Part shown: positions 1-7,318 of the stretch, one piece after another
Position numbering within the stretch: the first letter of the stretch is position 1
Layout of the letters: each line of letters starts with the position of its first letter
NCBI RefSeq assembly: GCF_900108515.1
Contig: NZ_FNWW01000003.1
Location: 1 to 64,000, forward strand
DNA from: Halobacillus karajensis
GTDB lineage: Bacteria > Bacillota > Bacilli > Bacillales > Halobacillaceae
Length of the DNA: 64,000 nt
Direction: 5' to 3'
Position numbers and translations under genes: made by a program
Notes under the pieces: generated by a model
Told to the model about the DNA's origin: nothing
What the model saw: the letters and a program-made list of their open reading frames with translations, nothing else
Database searches by the model: none

Positions 1-226
1 GCTGGTTCTCTTTACGTAACTTGATGAGTTCTTTTTGTTCAGGTGTGCGATTATCTTCTTCTTTAAATGAACCGGATTGCCGATACTGACTGATCCATCG
101 ATCAAAAGAAGAAGAAGTCAATTCATACTCTTTAATAATTTCTTTTCTAGATTTACCATTCTCATAAAGCTGAACAATCTGTTTCTTAAATTCCTCCGTA
201 AACGTACGACGGTTTCTTTTGGTCAT
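1..226 (-). CDS. IS3-family transposase OrfA (partial, runs off left edge)
   Basis: Reading leftward from an ATG at 226, the product begins MTKRNRRTFTEEFKKQIVQL and continues with a helix-turn-helix of the type used by OrfA of IS3/IS150-like elements (KSRKEIIKEYELTSSSFDRW), then the start of a Lys/Glu-rich leucine-zipper segment (KELIKLRKEN). OrfA binds the element's ends and is normally fused to the DDE transposase OrfB by a frameshift; OrfB lies outside the window. A GAGGAG ribosome site sits just upstream of the ATG. Only about 75 residues are visible, so intactness cannot be judged. Confidence 0.85.
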   Translation of the reverse strand, partial: MTKRNRRTFTEEFKKQIVQLYENGKSRKEIIKEYELTSSSFDRWISQYRQSGSFKEEDNRTPEQKELIKLRKENQ

Positions 227-260
227 GGTCCGCTCTCCTCGACTGAAATATTTAGTAAAG

Positions 261-287
261 TGTACCGGACCTTAACGAAACTGTCCA
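261..287 (-). repeat. terminal inverted repeat of the IS3-type element
   Basis: Read on the minus strand this stretch begins TGGACAGTTTCGTTAAGG and ends TACA, the TG...CA type of end found on IS3-family elements. It lies about 35 bp upstream of the OrfA start, where the left end of such an element is expected. The other end and any target duplication are outside the window. Confidence 0.6.
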
Positions 288-410
288 ATCAAGTGTAGCC
301 TATCCATTTTATTATCTACGTATCAAAGGAAAAAAACATATAAACAAACCGTATCTAGTAATTAGGGGGCGCTGAACACTAAGATAATATAAGTTAGAGA
401 TGTTGATAAT

Positions 411-518
411 ATGTTAAGTAGTTTTGGAATACCAGCTATCATTCTACTTTTATTTTTCCTAGCAATTTTTGTGGAACCAGGGGTACTAAAGAGTGATCGT
501 ACCATTAGAAGTAAATAG
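411..518 (+). CDS. very small membrane protein (35 aa), unrecognised
   Basis: A 35-codon frame begins MLSSFGIPAIILLLFFLAIF and continues with a short charged tail ending SDRTIRSK. One hydrophobic helix covers residues 5-20. The first residues resemble the start of TatA-type proteins, but the amphipathic helix and GP motif of TatA are absent, so no function is assigned. The ribosome site is weak (GAGATG about 10 nt upstream). It could be a real micro-protein or a remnant. Confidence 0.35.
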   Translation: MLSSFGIPAIILLLFFLAIFVEPGVLKSDRTIRSK

Positions 519-590
519 GACCAGGGAGAAGAGAAGTACATTGAACCGAATGTTTGGATGGAACGCGATTTAAAGTAACGTTCCTTCTAA

Positions 591-640
591 ATATCTCAGT
601 TTCAAATCTTCCTGTATCGGGGGCAATTACCTAATAGAGC
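591..640 (+). repeat. dispersed intergenic element, copy A
   Basis: ATCTC at 593 is followed 26 nt later by GGGGGC, with AAATCTTCC between. This is the recurring element described in the findings. It ends about 40 bp before the GNAT gene start. Confidence 0.7.
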
Positions 641-679
641 ACTCGCGTTTATTACATAATTCGAATGGGAGAGAGAAAA

Positions 680-1138
680 ATGATGGTGAGATTAGACCAA
701 ATGAATTCAGAGGAATTTCAAAAATATCTAAGTTTTGCAATTAAACATTTTGCCGACGAACAAATAAAGTCCGGTAATTGGAAGCCGGAAGAGGCAATTA
801 GCAAGGCAACAGAAGAATATGAAAAGTTGCTCCCTGAAGGACAAGATACGGAAAACAACCACTTATTTACAATTCGGGATGGAAGTAAAGAAGTTGGTAT
901 GATCTGGCTTGCACAAATAACAAATGAAAAAGGGTTTATTTATGGTTTAAACATTTGGGAAGGAAATCAAGGTAAAGGTTATGGCAAAAAAACTATGCAA
1001 GAAATTGAAGTCTTAGCTAAGAAATTCGGATTGAAAAGTATAGGTCTACATGTTTTTGCTCACAACAACATAGCACGAGATTTATATGAAAAGTTAGGGT
1101 ATATAGAAAAAAACATTAAAATGGAAAAGACTTTATAA
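680..1138 (+). CDS. GNAT-family N-acetyltransferase
   Basis: The 152-residue product has the GNAT fold pattern. An N-terminal helix region is followed by strands around HLFTIRDGSKEVGMIWL, then the acetyl-CoA pyrophosphate-binding loop Q97-G-K-G100-Y-G102 (Q/R-x-x-G-x-G/A), and the C-terminal HNNIARDLYEKLGY block typical of motif B. Such enzymes move an acetyl group from acetyl-CoA to an amine; the substrate cannot be told from sequence. The start at 680 is chosen because GGGAGAGAG lies a few bases upstream; an in-frame ATG at 665 overlaps that site. It stands alone between copy A of the dispersed element and a terminator. Confidence 0.88.
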   Translation: MMVRLDQMNSEEFQKYLSFAIKHFADEQIKSGNWKPEEAISKATEEYEKLLPEGQDTENNHLFTIRDGSKEVGMIWLAQITNEKGFIYGLNIWEGNQGKGYGKKTMQEIEVLAKKFGLKSIGLHVFAHNNIARDLYEKLGYIEKNIKMEKTL

Positions 1139-1175
1139 GCCATAAAGATATTTTGATTAATGTGGGAAGGTCCGA

Positions 1176-1201
1176 AGCCAGCGTTTGGTGCTGGCTTTTT
1201 A
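1176..1201 (+). terminator. terminator after the GNAT gene
   Basis: AGCCAGC and GCTGGCT pair around a 7-nt loop and are followed by a T-rich run. Confidence 0.75.
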
Positions 1202-1323
1202 TTATGTTAAGAAAGGTAGTGCATCTTAACCTTATTCGATAAAAGCTCTTATTATTAAACAATATATTGAAATGGATAGATATGTGTTGGACAATATTAC
1301 CAGGATTGAAAGAGGTGGTATGG

Positions 1324-1549
1324 TTGAAAATTTATACACTTATATTGTCAGTTTTGGTCATTTCTCTAGCTGGTATAAATTAGTAATCGGAGAACCGACT
1401 AAGATTATTCCATACACGATGATGTTTTTAGGAGCATATATGTTGGTACTGGGTATTGAAAATTTAAAAAAAGAAGAGTTCATACATAGGGTACATTCAA
1501 GTTGCCGTTGGGGTTTCTATGCGTCTTATCAGCGTTTATTACTACCTGA
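1324..1549 (+). pseudogene. DUF3953-like small membrane protein, frameshifted
   Basis: Three pieces of one small membrane protein lie in successive frames. A TTG start at 1324 behind GAGGTGG gives KIYTLILSVLVISLAGIN and then a stop. The next frame gives LVIGEPTKIIPYTMMFLGAY then MLVLGIENLKKEE. A third frame gives FKLPLGFLCVLSAFITT and a stop at 1547. The joined order (helix, PYMMFLG-type helix, LKK linker, last helix) matches my memory of DUF3953 proteins of Bacillaceae. Two frameshifts make the gene non-functional unless they are sequence errors. Confidence 0.55.
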
Positions 1550-1591
1550 TCCCAGGGATGAATCCACAAAGAGCCAGTAAGTCCTGGGCCT

Positions 1592-1687
1592 TTTATTGCG
1601 TTTAAACCTACAAGAGTAAAGGGCGTATTGGCTATTTCAAAAAACACCTTGAAACAAATCCTAAGCAATCGGGGCGCTTGCTTAAAA
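1592..1687 (+). repeat. dispersed intergenic element, copy B (long form)
   Basis: The core ACCTTGAAACAAATCC then ATCGGGGCGC lies at 1646-1675. A further 50 bp upstream of it matches the sequence upstream of copy K at 22042-22094, so these two copies share about 95 bp. A partial hairpin (GCGCTTG with GACGCAC) follows. Confidence 0.75.
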
Positions 1688-1786
1688 ACGGACGCACTTA
1701 ATACATAAGCTATAGGGAATAAGAGATAGCTATTTAACTGGAGTGGCAGATTCGTGCAATGAGTATCGAAAGAGAGGTGTTTATCT

Positions 1787-2194
1787 TTGTGGGAAATTAT
1801 TAGAGGTAACGAATATTTTTATATTGTGACGTACTCTCTAATTGTATTGATAATTAACCTCGATTACATAAGGGATTTCAAAAATATTAAAAAAGGACTT
1901 AGCGATATTTCCTCTGATGAGGAGTTGGAAGTTGATACTAAATCTATGTCTTTGCTTTTTATTGTTTTGTTATTTAACTTTTTGCGAAGATGGTTCATTT
2001 ATTTACTTGCAATGTTAATTACAGAGAACATATTTGTCATCAGTATTTCATTTATTTTGTTTGTCGTAAGTTTATACGACAGCATCTTTAATTATAGTCT
2101 TGCAAAAGTGAAAAAATCGAATATAGCCTTGTATCTGGCAGTTATTGATGCCATTTACATCTCGACTTTTGTTATTTATCTATTTAGCGTCTGA
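1787..2194 (+). CDS. hypothetical integral membrane protein (135 aa)
   Basis: The product begins MWEIIRGNEYFYIVTYSLIV from a TTG codon placed 7 nt after AGAGAGGTG. Four hydrophobic segments can be seen, near residues 10-27, 52-77, 82-98 and 111-134. The acidic loop SDISSDEELEVD lies between the first two. No domain is recognised. It lies between copies B and C of the dispersed element and has no operon partner, so context gives no role. Length, start and hydrophobicity pattern make it a believable gene. Confidence 0.6.
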   Translation: MWEIIRGNEYFYIVTYSLIVLIINLDYIRDFKNIKKGLSDISSDEELEVDTKSMSLLFIVLLFNFLRRWFIYLLAMLITENIFVISISFILFVVSLYDSIFNYSLAKVKKSNIALYLAVIDAIYISTFVIYLFSV

Positions 2195-2234
2195 AATTTT
2201 TATTGAGATCACGTGAAATGAAAGATCTGCTTCC

Positions 2235-2280
2235 ATATATCTTGAAATCAAGTCTTCAAGTAAAGAGGGTGATTGCTTAA
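2235..2280 (+). repeat. dispersed intergenic element, copy C
   Basis: It contains ATCTTGAAATCAAGTCTTC, the cleanest 5' half in the window with the inverted repeat CTTGA-AA-TCAAG, followed at the standard distance by GAGGGTGATTGCTTAA. It ends about 90 bp before the aminopeptidase start. Confidence 0.75.
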
Positions 2281-2367
2281 AAGAGTAACTGACGGGATCA
2301 GGTTAGTTTAAGTAGGTCAGGGTTCTTGTAGTAAAATTGTACAAGAACATCACAGGGGAGATATTAA

Positions 2368-3621
2368 ATGATTAAAGGAATATATGAATTTATAAGTGAA
2401 GTACAGTTAAAAAAGTATGCAGAACTTGCTGTACGAGCTGGTGTAAATCTGCAAAAAAATCAATTATTGATTATTCATAGTGATATACAAAATGCTACGT
2501 TTGCACGTCTAATCCAGACGGTAGCTTACGAGGCAGGAGCTTCAAATGTATTTATAGATTGGACAGATGAGCAGTCTACCAAAGAATTTTACTTAAATGC
2601 AGCAGATAGTGTCATCGATCACTTTCCTGATTGGCAGGCTGCCCGTTTTAAGGAGTGGGACGATGCAGGTGCTGCTTACATCCATATTATTTCTGAAAAC
2701 TTAGATGTCTTTAAGGAGGTTTCCCCAGAACGGATCAGCCGCTTTCAAAAGGCCTCCCGCACCAAGTTGGAGGGTTATTATGCAAAGATTATGTCTCACG
2801 AGGTGCGCTGGTGTCTTCTAGCTGTCCCAAACGTTGTGTGGGCAACTAAAGTATTTCCCAACCTAAGTAAAGAAGAAGCTTTACAATCATTATGGAAATT
2901 AATTTTAAAAGGATCTCGGGCAGATGGGAAAAATCCTATAAAAGATTGGGAGAGTCATAATAAAGCCTTCCAGTCTCGAAAAAAAATCTTAAATGAGAGC
3001 CAATTTGAAGCCCTGCATTTTAGAAATAGCCGTGGAACTGATTTATTAGTTGGTTTACCTAAAAATCATCTCTATATCGGTGGGGGTGTCATAGATAAAA
3101 ATGGAATACCTTTCTTTCCGAACATTCCTACGGAAGAAATATTTACTGCTCCCCATAAGAATAAGGTGAATGGCAAATTGGTAGGTACTAAACCTCTTAT
3201 CTATGGGGGAAGTGTCATCGACGAATTTTATCTAATTTTTAAAGATGGACGGATTACTGACTATTATGCCGCAAAGGGGCAGGAAATGTTACAAAATCTC
3301 ATCGAAACAGACGAAGGTTCACATTATCTAGGTGAAATTGCATTGGTCTGTAATAAATCACCTCTTGCTCAGGCAGATACTCTTTTTTACAATACCTTGT
3401 TTGATGAAAATACGTCCTGTCATATTGGAATCGGAAATGCATCTCCTTCCAACATTCAAAATGGGATTGACCAATCTGAGGAAGAGTTGAAGGCAGCGGG
3501 TCTGAATGCTTCACTTTTGTTAGTCAATGTGACCTTTGGTACCGAAGATATGAAAGTAGTGGGCATTGAAGAAGATGGAACTGAAGTCCTGCTAATGAAA
3601 GATGGAGATTTCCAATTCTAA
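2368..3621 (+). CDS. M29-family aminopeptidase (AmpS/AmpT-like) with altered metal site
   Basis: The 417-residue length and layout fit the M29 thermophilic aminopeptidases, dimeric two-metal enzymes that release N-terminal residues. Visible family features are the N-terminal AELAVRAGVNLQKNQLLIIH domain, the FPNIPTEEIFTAP loop with E256/E257, E323 in SHYLGEIALV, and H352 in HIGIGNA. The last two ligands, normally His-x-Asp in SLLHVDFMIG, read SLLLVNVTFG here: L385 and N387 replace His and Asp. The ligand assignment is family knowledge from memory; the substitutions are read directly. The ATG follows GGGGAG. The rest of the frame is intact, so this may be a non-catalytic paralogue or an enzyme with reduced metal binding. 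Confidence 0.85.
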   Translation: MIKGIYEFISEVQLKKYAELAVRAGVNLQKNQLLIIHSDIQNATFARLIQTVAYEAGASNVFIDWTDEQSTKEFYLNAADSVIDHFPDWQAARFKEWDDAGAAYIHIISENLDVFKEVSPERISRFQKASRTKLEGYYAKIMSHEVRWCLLAVPNVVWATKVFPNLSKEEALQSLWKLILKGSRADGKNPIKDWESHNKAFQSRKKILNESQFEALHFRNSRGTDLLVGLPKNHLYIGGGVIDKNGIPFFPNIPTEEIFTAPHKNKVNGKLVGTKPLIYGGSVIDEFYLIFKDGRITDYYAAKGQEMLQNLIETDEGSHYLGEIALVCNKSPLAQADTLFYNTLFDENTSCHIGIGNASPSNIQNGIDQSEEELKAAGLNASLLLVNVTFGTEDMKVVGIEEDGTEVLLMKDGDFQF

Positions 3622-3790
3622 TTCGTCTACAACTTAAAAACAGAGAAAACTGATTTCTGGTGGATTATACTTAGTTTCGTTCTAGTGAAAACAAACTGGG
3701 CAGCATTCCTGTAACAAATGAAGATTATAGGTTATGTTTGTGAAAGAACGTACTTAAATAAACAGGTCCTAAAGTGAAATAACAGCATAT

Positions 3791-3837
3791 ATAATCGAAT
3801 TCGAGTCTTTCGTAAACAGGGGCTATTGTTTAAGGGA
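3791..3837 (+). repeat. dispersed intergenic element, copy D
   Basis: AATCGAATTCGAGTCTTT is followed by AAACAGGGGCTATTGTTTAA. The first half contains an inverted repeat (TCGAATTCGA). It ends about 60 bp before the next gene. Confidence 0.65.
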
Positions 3838-3894
3838 GTACTCGTCCTTCTATATTAATTATATTAAACATAAGAATTTTTTAGGAGGGATTGT

Positions 3895-4206
3895 ATGGCC
3901 TATGATGTACTAATGTGGTTATTTCTTGCAGCATTGCTAATCCCAGTAAACATATACGCAATCAGCTGGCATAGATGCGGGAATTTTCCCCTCTGGGCTT
4001 CTGGTCTTTTATTAGCAATTCTTGGCGTGGGGATTGGCTTTGCTGTTGGTGGAATCCTGGTAGGACCTGGTAACGCCGGTCAAGGAGGAGCAATAATGGC
4101 AGCTTTTGTAGGCCTTGTTACAGTAAGTAATGGATTAATACATTTCTTTATAGGGCTTATATTGGCAATTGGAAAACTATTTACTAAAAAGGATACTCAA
4201 GGATAA
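3895..4206 (+). CDS. small multi-pass membrane protein (103 aa), unrecognised
   Basis: The product starts MAYDVLMWLFLAALLIPVNI behind AGGAGGG. Three hydrophobic helices can be seen, near residues 5-22, 33-56 and 64-95. Gly-rich stretches (GVGIGFAVGGILVGPGNAGQ) lie between the second and third, and the tail KLFTKKDTQG is basic. The glycine pattern suggests tight helix packing, but no family is recognised. It is a single gene between copies D and E of the dispersed element. Confidence 0.65.
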   Translation: MAYDVLMWLFLAALLIPVNIYAISWHRCGNFPLWASGLLLAILGVGIGFAVGGILVGPGNAGQGGAIMAAFVGLVTVSNGLIHFFIGLILAIGKLFTKKDTQG

Positions 4207-4593
4207 GAAGAAATCAAGTCACGCAGATTTAACATGTGACTTGGGAATAAAAGTGGAAGAATGTCAACCACTTACAGCGCTAAAAGGTGCGCTAGTTAAT
4301 AATTTATACAAAATATCTTGAAACTGAGTCTTCCTCAATCAGAGGCAAATCTGGAATAAGAATTGTGTTCTTTCTTGACTTTTCGGGCCATTTACCGGAA
4401 TAAGGATCTGCGTTTCTTGCAGAATAGGATTTGGCATTATATAAAATAACTATCTCCTTTACTGACAAAGAAAATCAATAAAATTTTCAATTTATAGTTC
4501 TTAAGTGAGCGTATGTATAGCGAAACGATGAAGAAACCGTGAAAATAGAAGCAGGCACTAAATAGCAATTTATCCATTCAGAAAGAGGGGAAA
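4207..4593 (+). other. gene-free stretch with element copy E
   Basis: No reading frame of interest was found. Copy E of the dispersed element occupies 4311-4360 (ATCTTGAAACTGAGTCTTCC, then ATCAGAGGCAAATC). A weak inverted repeat of GTCACGC and ACATGTGAC near 4216-4240 may be a terminator for the gene before. The remainder shows nothing I can name. Confidence 0.5.
4311..4360 (+). repeat. dispersed intergenic element, copy E
   Basis: The two conserved boxes are at the standard 26-nt spacing. Its 3' part, GGCAAATCTGGAA, recurs at 22018-22032 just upstream of copy K. Confidence 0.65.
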
Positions 4594-5361
4594 ATGATGG
4601 GTCACTTTATTGAGGATTTCTTCAAACGAATTCAATATCAAGGTAGTCATGATGTCCAATTTGATGATTTACCCAAGGTAATGTTCCAATTCGCAAAGAA
4701 TATCCCTTTTGAAAATATAGATATTATGCAGAGGAAAGACATTGAGATTAATGCTGATAATGTAAAAAGAAAAATCATCGATCAGTCTCGTGGTGGGCTG
4801 TGTTATGAGCTGAATCCGATGTTTTATTACTTCTTACAAGAACATGGTTTTGATGTTCAGATGGTTCCTGCAACTGTATCAGGAAACCACCCGGAAATCA
4901 TTGAAACGCATGTGACCATTGTGCTAAAGAAAAATGATCAACGGTATTTGATAGATGTTGGGTTTGGGGCTAATCACGCATTACAACCTATCCCTTTCTC
5001 AGGAGAATTCGTGACCTCCTTGACGGGAGAATACCGCGTTAAACATGATAAGACTGAAGCGGGTGAATATGTTCTTGAAAAGTATCGTTGTGGAAAACTG
5101 GAAGCAAGCTACTCCTTTTTTTTAAAGCAAATTAATGAGTCACATTTAAACCATATGAAGGAAGTAATAATGAAACACCCCCATTCACCCTTTAACCAGT
5201 CTGCTTTATTAACTAAATTAACGGATGACGGCCATATGACTCTTACAGATAAAACATTTACGATGGTGAAAGATGGCTCGAAAAATAAACAAAGCATCGA
5301 TTCAATTAAGATGAAACAACTAAGTGCTAGCCAATTTGGAATTGATGTGGGGGATATTTGA
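4594..5361 (+). CDS. arylamine N-acetyltransferase (NAT)
   Basis: This 255-residue protein has the NAT layout. FAKNIPFENIDIM is followed by the RGGLCYELN block with catalytic C70, then H106 in ETHVTIVL and D121 in LIDVGFGA, which together form the Cys-His-Asp triad. NATs transfer the acetyl group of acetyl-CoA to arylamines or hydrazines in the cytosol. An AGAGGGG ribosome site precedes the first of two adjacent ATGs; either could be used. The gene stands alone between copies E and F of the dispersed element. Confidence 0.92.
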   Translation: MMGHFIEDFFKRIQYQGSHDVQFDDLPKVMFQFAKNIPFENIDIMQRKDIEINADNVKRKIIDQSRGGLCYELNPMFYYFLQEHGFDVQMVPATVSGNHPEIIETHVTIVLKKNDQRYLIDVGFGANHALQPIPFSGEFVTSLTGEYRVKHDKTEAGEYVLEKYRCGKLEASYSFFLKQINESHLNHMKEVIMKHPHSPFNQSALLTKLTDDGHMTLTDKTFTMVKDGSKNKQSIDSIKMKQLSASQFGIDVGDI

Positions 5362-5476
5362 TGGTCTATATGAGCTGTAAGGCGATACTACGTGATGAAC
5401 ACTGATTTAGAAGTGATACGGTTGCGGCTCACTCTGACAAAAAGGTCGTTGTGACAAGTATTTACGATTTAATCCA

Positions 5477-5653
5477 AAGTATTTTCCAATCATTCTTATT
5501 TTAGCTATTGGGATTGCAGCAGATCTTGTATCCTTACGAATTACCATAGTCACTCTGGCATTGTTCCTATCATCTATTATTTTTTCAATTTCAGTATTAA
5601 AGCCAAATAAAAAGAGTTTTTATCGAAAGATGCTCATGATCGAGCAGATTTAA
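5477..5653 (+). pseudogene. C-terminal fragment of a membrane transporter (MFS-like)
   Basis: An open stretch without a plausible start reads KYFPIILILAIGIAADLVSL, then RITIVTLALFLSSIIFSISV and a basic tail to a stop at 5651. The two last helices joined by a short loop and ending in a charged tail resemble the C-terminus of a major-facilitator efflux pump. The rest of such a gene is absent upstream, so this is a remnant. The family assignment is inference from the helix pattern only. Confidence 0.4.
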
Positions 5654-5730
5654 ACTTAGAAGTAAAATAAATATGTATCTTGGAATATGAATAATGAAAA
5701 AATAACCAACATTAATCTTTTAATTGGCTC

Positions 5731-5787
5731 GTTATCTCGAAACTGTGTTTTCCTCAATCGGGGGCGATTATCCAACAGGATAGTCGC
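5731..5787 (+). repeat. dispersed intergenic element, copy F, with hairpin
   Basis: ATCTCGAAACTGTG with TTTTCC is followed after 26 nt by GGGGGC. The right part, GCGATTATCC-AACA-GGATAGTCGC, forms a 10-bp stem (one G-T pair). This copy shows the two-part structure most clearly. Confidence 0.8.
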
Positions 5788-5882
5788 TTTCTTTTATTAC
5801 AAAAATGGTTGATAATGGTTCATTTTTGCAATAATGTAATAATTATCTCGGCAGAGTTTGAAAAGGGGGAACTAAAAAAAGA

Positions 5883-6908
5883 ATGGTTAAGTATCCATCA
5901 GCACTAGAAAAGGGTGACAAGCTTGCTGTCACAGCTCCATCAAGTGGAGTAGAAGAGCATTTACATATGCTAGTACATAAAGCTAAGGAAAAGGTTGAGC
6001 ATAAAGGGTTCATAGTCCAAACAGGGAACACAATATGGACAGAAACGAAATCCAGCAGTGCCAACGCGCATATAAGAGCAAAAGAGCTGACCCAATTTCT
6101 TGAAGACGAGAATATTAAGGCAATTATCCCCCCGTGGGGAGGACAGTTTGCCATGGAGATCCTACCTATGATTGATTGGAATTACATTAAGACCCTGCCC
6201 CCTAAGTGGATCCTTGGTTATTCAGATATTAGCACAATCCTGTTAGTATATACGACGATAACTGGTAATGCTTCAGCACATGGAACGAATTTCAATGAGT
6301 TATCAGCTCCTGAATGGGACGAACTTACTGCAAAATGGACGGAAGTTTTAGGCTGTAGTATAGGTCAGGATGTGATCCAGTACTCCTCAAATAAATATCA
6401 ATCCTCTTGGAAAAAAACATTTGAGAACCCAGCTACAGGTTTTTACTTTGATGCGGAAACAGAGTGGAAGTCACATACAGGGGAGAAATCCCATGAATTT
6501 TCTGGAAGGCTGCTGGGCGGTGTCATGAATACATTACAAACCTTGATTGGTACTCCTTACGATAAAGTGAATGAATTCACTTATAACCATGCACAGGAGG
6601 GAGTAATCTGGTACTTGGAATCCGTTGATTGGAGTGCTGCAGAAATATATAGGTGTTTGTGGCAGATGAAATATAATGGGTGGTTCAAGAATGCAAATGG
6701 AGTACTTATAGGGAGAGCAAGTGGGTATTCACCGACGAAAGATTTTGAAGTAGAGGATGCTTTGATAAATGTGTTCGGGGAAGAGGTACCAGTTGTATAT
6801 GACGCTGATATTGGTCATATGCCTCCACAAAATATACTCGTAAATGGAGCATATTCAACAGTAACTTATCAAGATGGAAAAGGGACGATAAGGATGCAGT
6901 ATATTTAG
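5883..6908 (+). CDS. S66-family peptidase (LD-carboxypeptidase / MccF-like)
   Basis: The 341-residue product carries the family's Ser-Glu-His triad: S114 in LGYSDIS, E246 in WYLESVDW and H312 in DIGHMPP. It also has the N-terminal GDKLAVTAPSSG strand and the IIPPWGGQFAMEILP oxyanion region. Members either trim peptidoglycan tetrapeptides (LD-carboxypeptidase) or cleave peptide-nucleotide antibiotics such as microcin C (MccF). The PPWGG motif and overall length suit the MccF-like branch, so detoxification is as likely as cell-wall recycling. No signal peptide is seen. AAGGGGG lies 12 nt before the ATG, a rather long spacing. Confidence 0.88.
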   Translation: MVKYPSALEKGDKLAVTAPSSGVEEHLHMLVHKAKEKVEHKGFIVQTGNTIWTETKSSSANAHIRAKELTQFLEDENIKAIIPPWGGQFAMEILPMIDWNYIKTLPPKWILGYSDISTILLVYTTITGNASAHGTNFNELSAPEWDELTAKWTEVLGCSIGQDVIQYSSNKYQSSWKKTFENPATGFYFDAETEWKSHTGEKSHEFSGRLLGGVMNTLQTLIGTPYDKVNEFTYNHAQEGVIWYLESVDWSAAEIYRCLWQMKYNGWFKNANGVLIGRASGYSPTKDFEVEDALINVFGEEVPVVYDADIGHMPPQNILVNGAYSTVTYQDGKGTIRMQYI

Positions 6909-7274
6909 GCTTTATCTTGATTTTAAGTGTTCAAGAAAAGGGGCGTTAGCTAGTCTTTCAGAAAAGAGGGGGGCAATACTGGAGTAGGGGTACATAAGTG
7001 CTGTGGGTAAAATGTGAGTAGAAATTTAAGGATATCCCGCCTTAGAGACAGAGTCCTTAACCAAATAGGGTCACTTTCTACATGTTCTTACTAAATTAGT
7101 TAAAAATGTGATAATATAGTTCATTAAAATTGGATACATTACTTCTTTATGTAAACGCACTTTAAACAATTAAAGAATGATTGGGGTTACCTTGATCTCA
7201 AGTTTTCAACTATTAGAATTAGACCGTTTAGAATGGTACCCAGTCTATTTTTAATGATGGCTAACCATAATAAA
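6909..7274 (+). other. gene-free stretch with degenerate element copies G and H
   Basis: Copy G (6911-6955) has ATCTTGATTTTAAGTG, then GGGGCGTTAGC at the standard distance. Copy H (7187-7217) keeps only CTTGATCTCAAG with TTTTC and lacks the G-run. No reading frame above background was found in the rest. Confidence 0.5.
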
Positions 7275-7313
7275 ATATAGATAGCTTAATGATCTTCATT
7301 AAGCTATCTATAT
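7275..7313 (-). terminator. terminator of the GMC oxidoreductase gene
   Basis: A near-perfect 18-bp inverted repeat (ATAGATAGCTTAATGA with its complement) is followed on the minus strand by TTTTATTATGG, immediately after the gene's stop. Confidence 0.85.
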
Positions 7314-7318
7314 TTAGA

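Noticed and set aside
77-298. Plus-strand frame of 73 codons at the left edge
   Set aside because: It is antisense to the IS3-type OrfA gene and the element's inverted repeat; OrfA has the recognisable domain.
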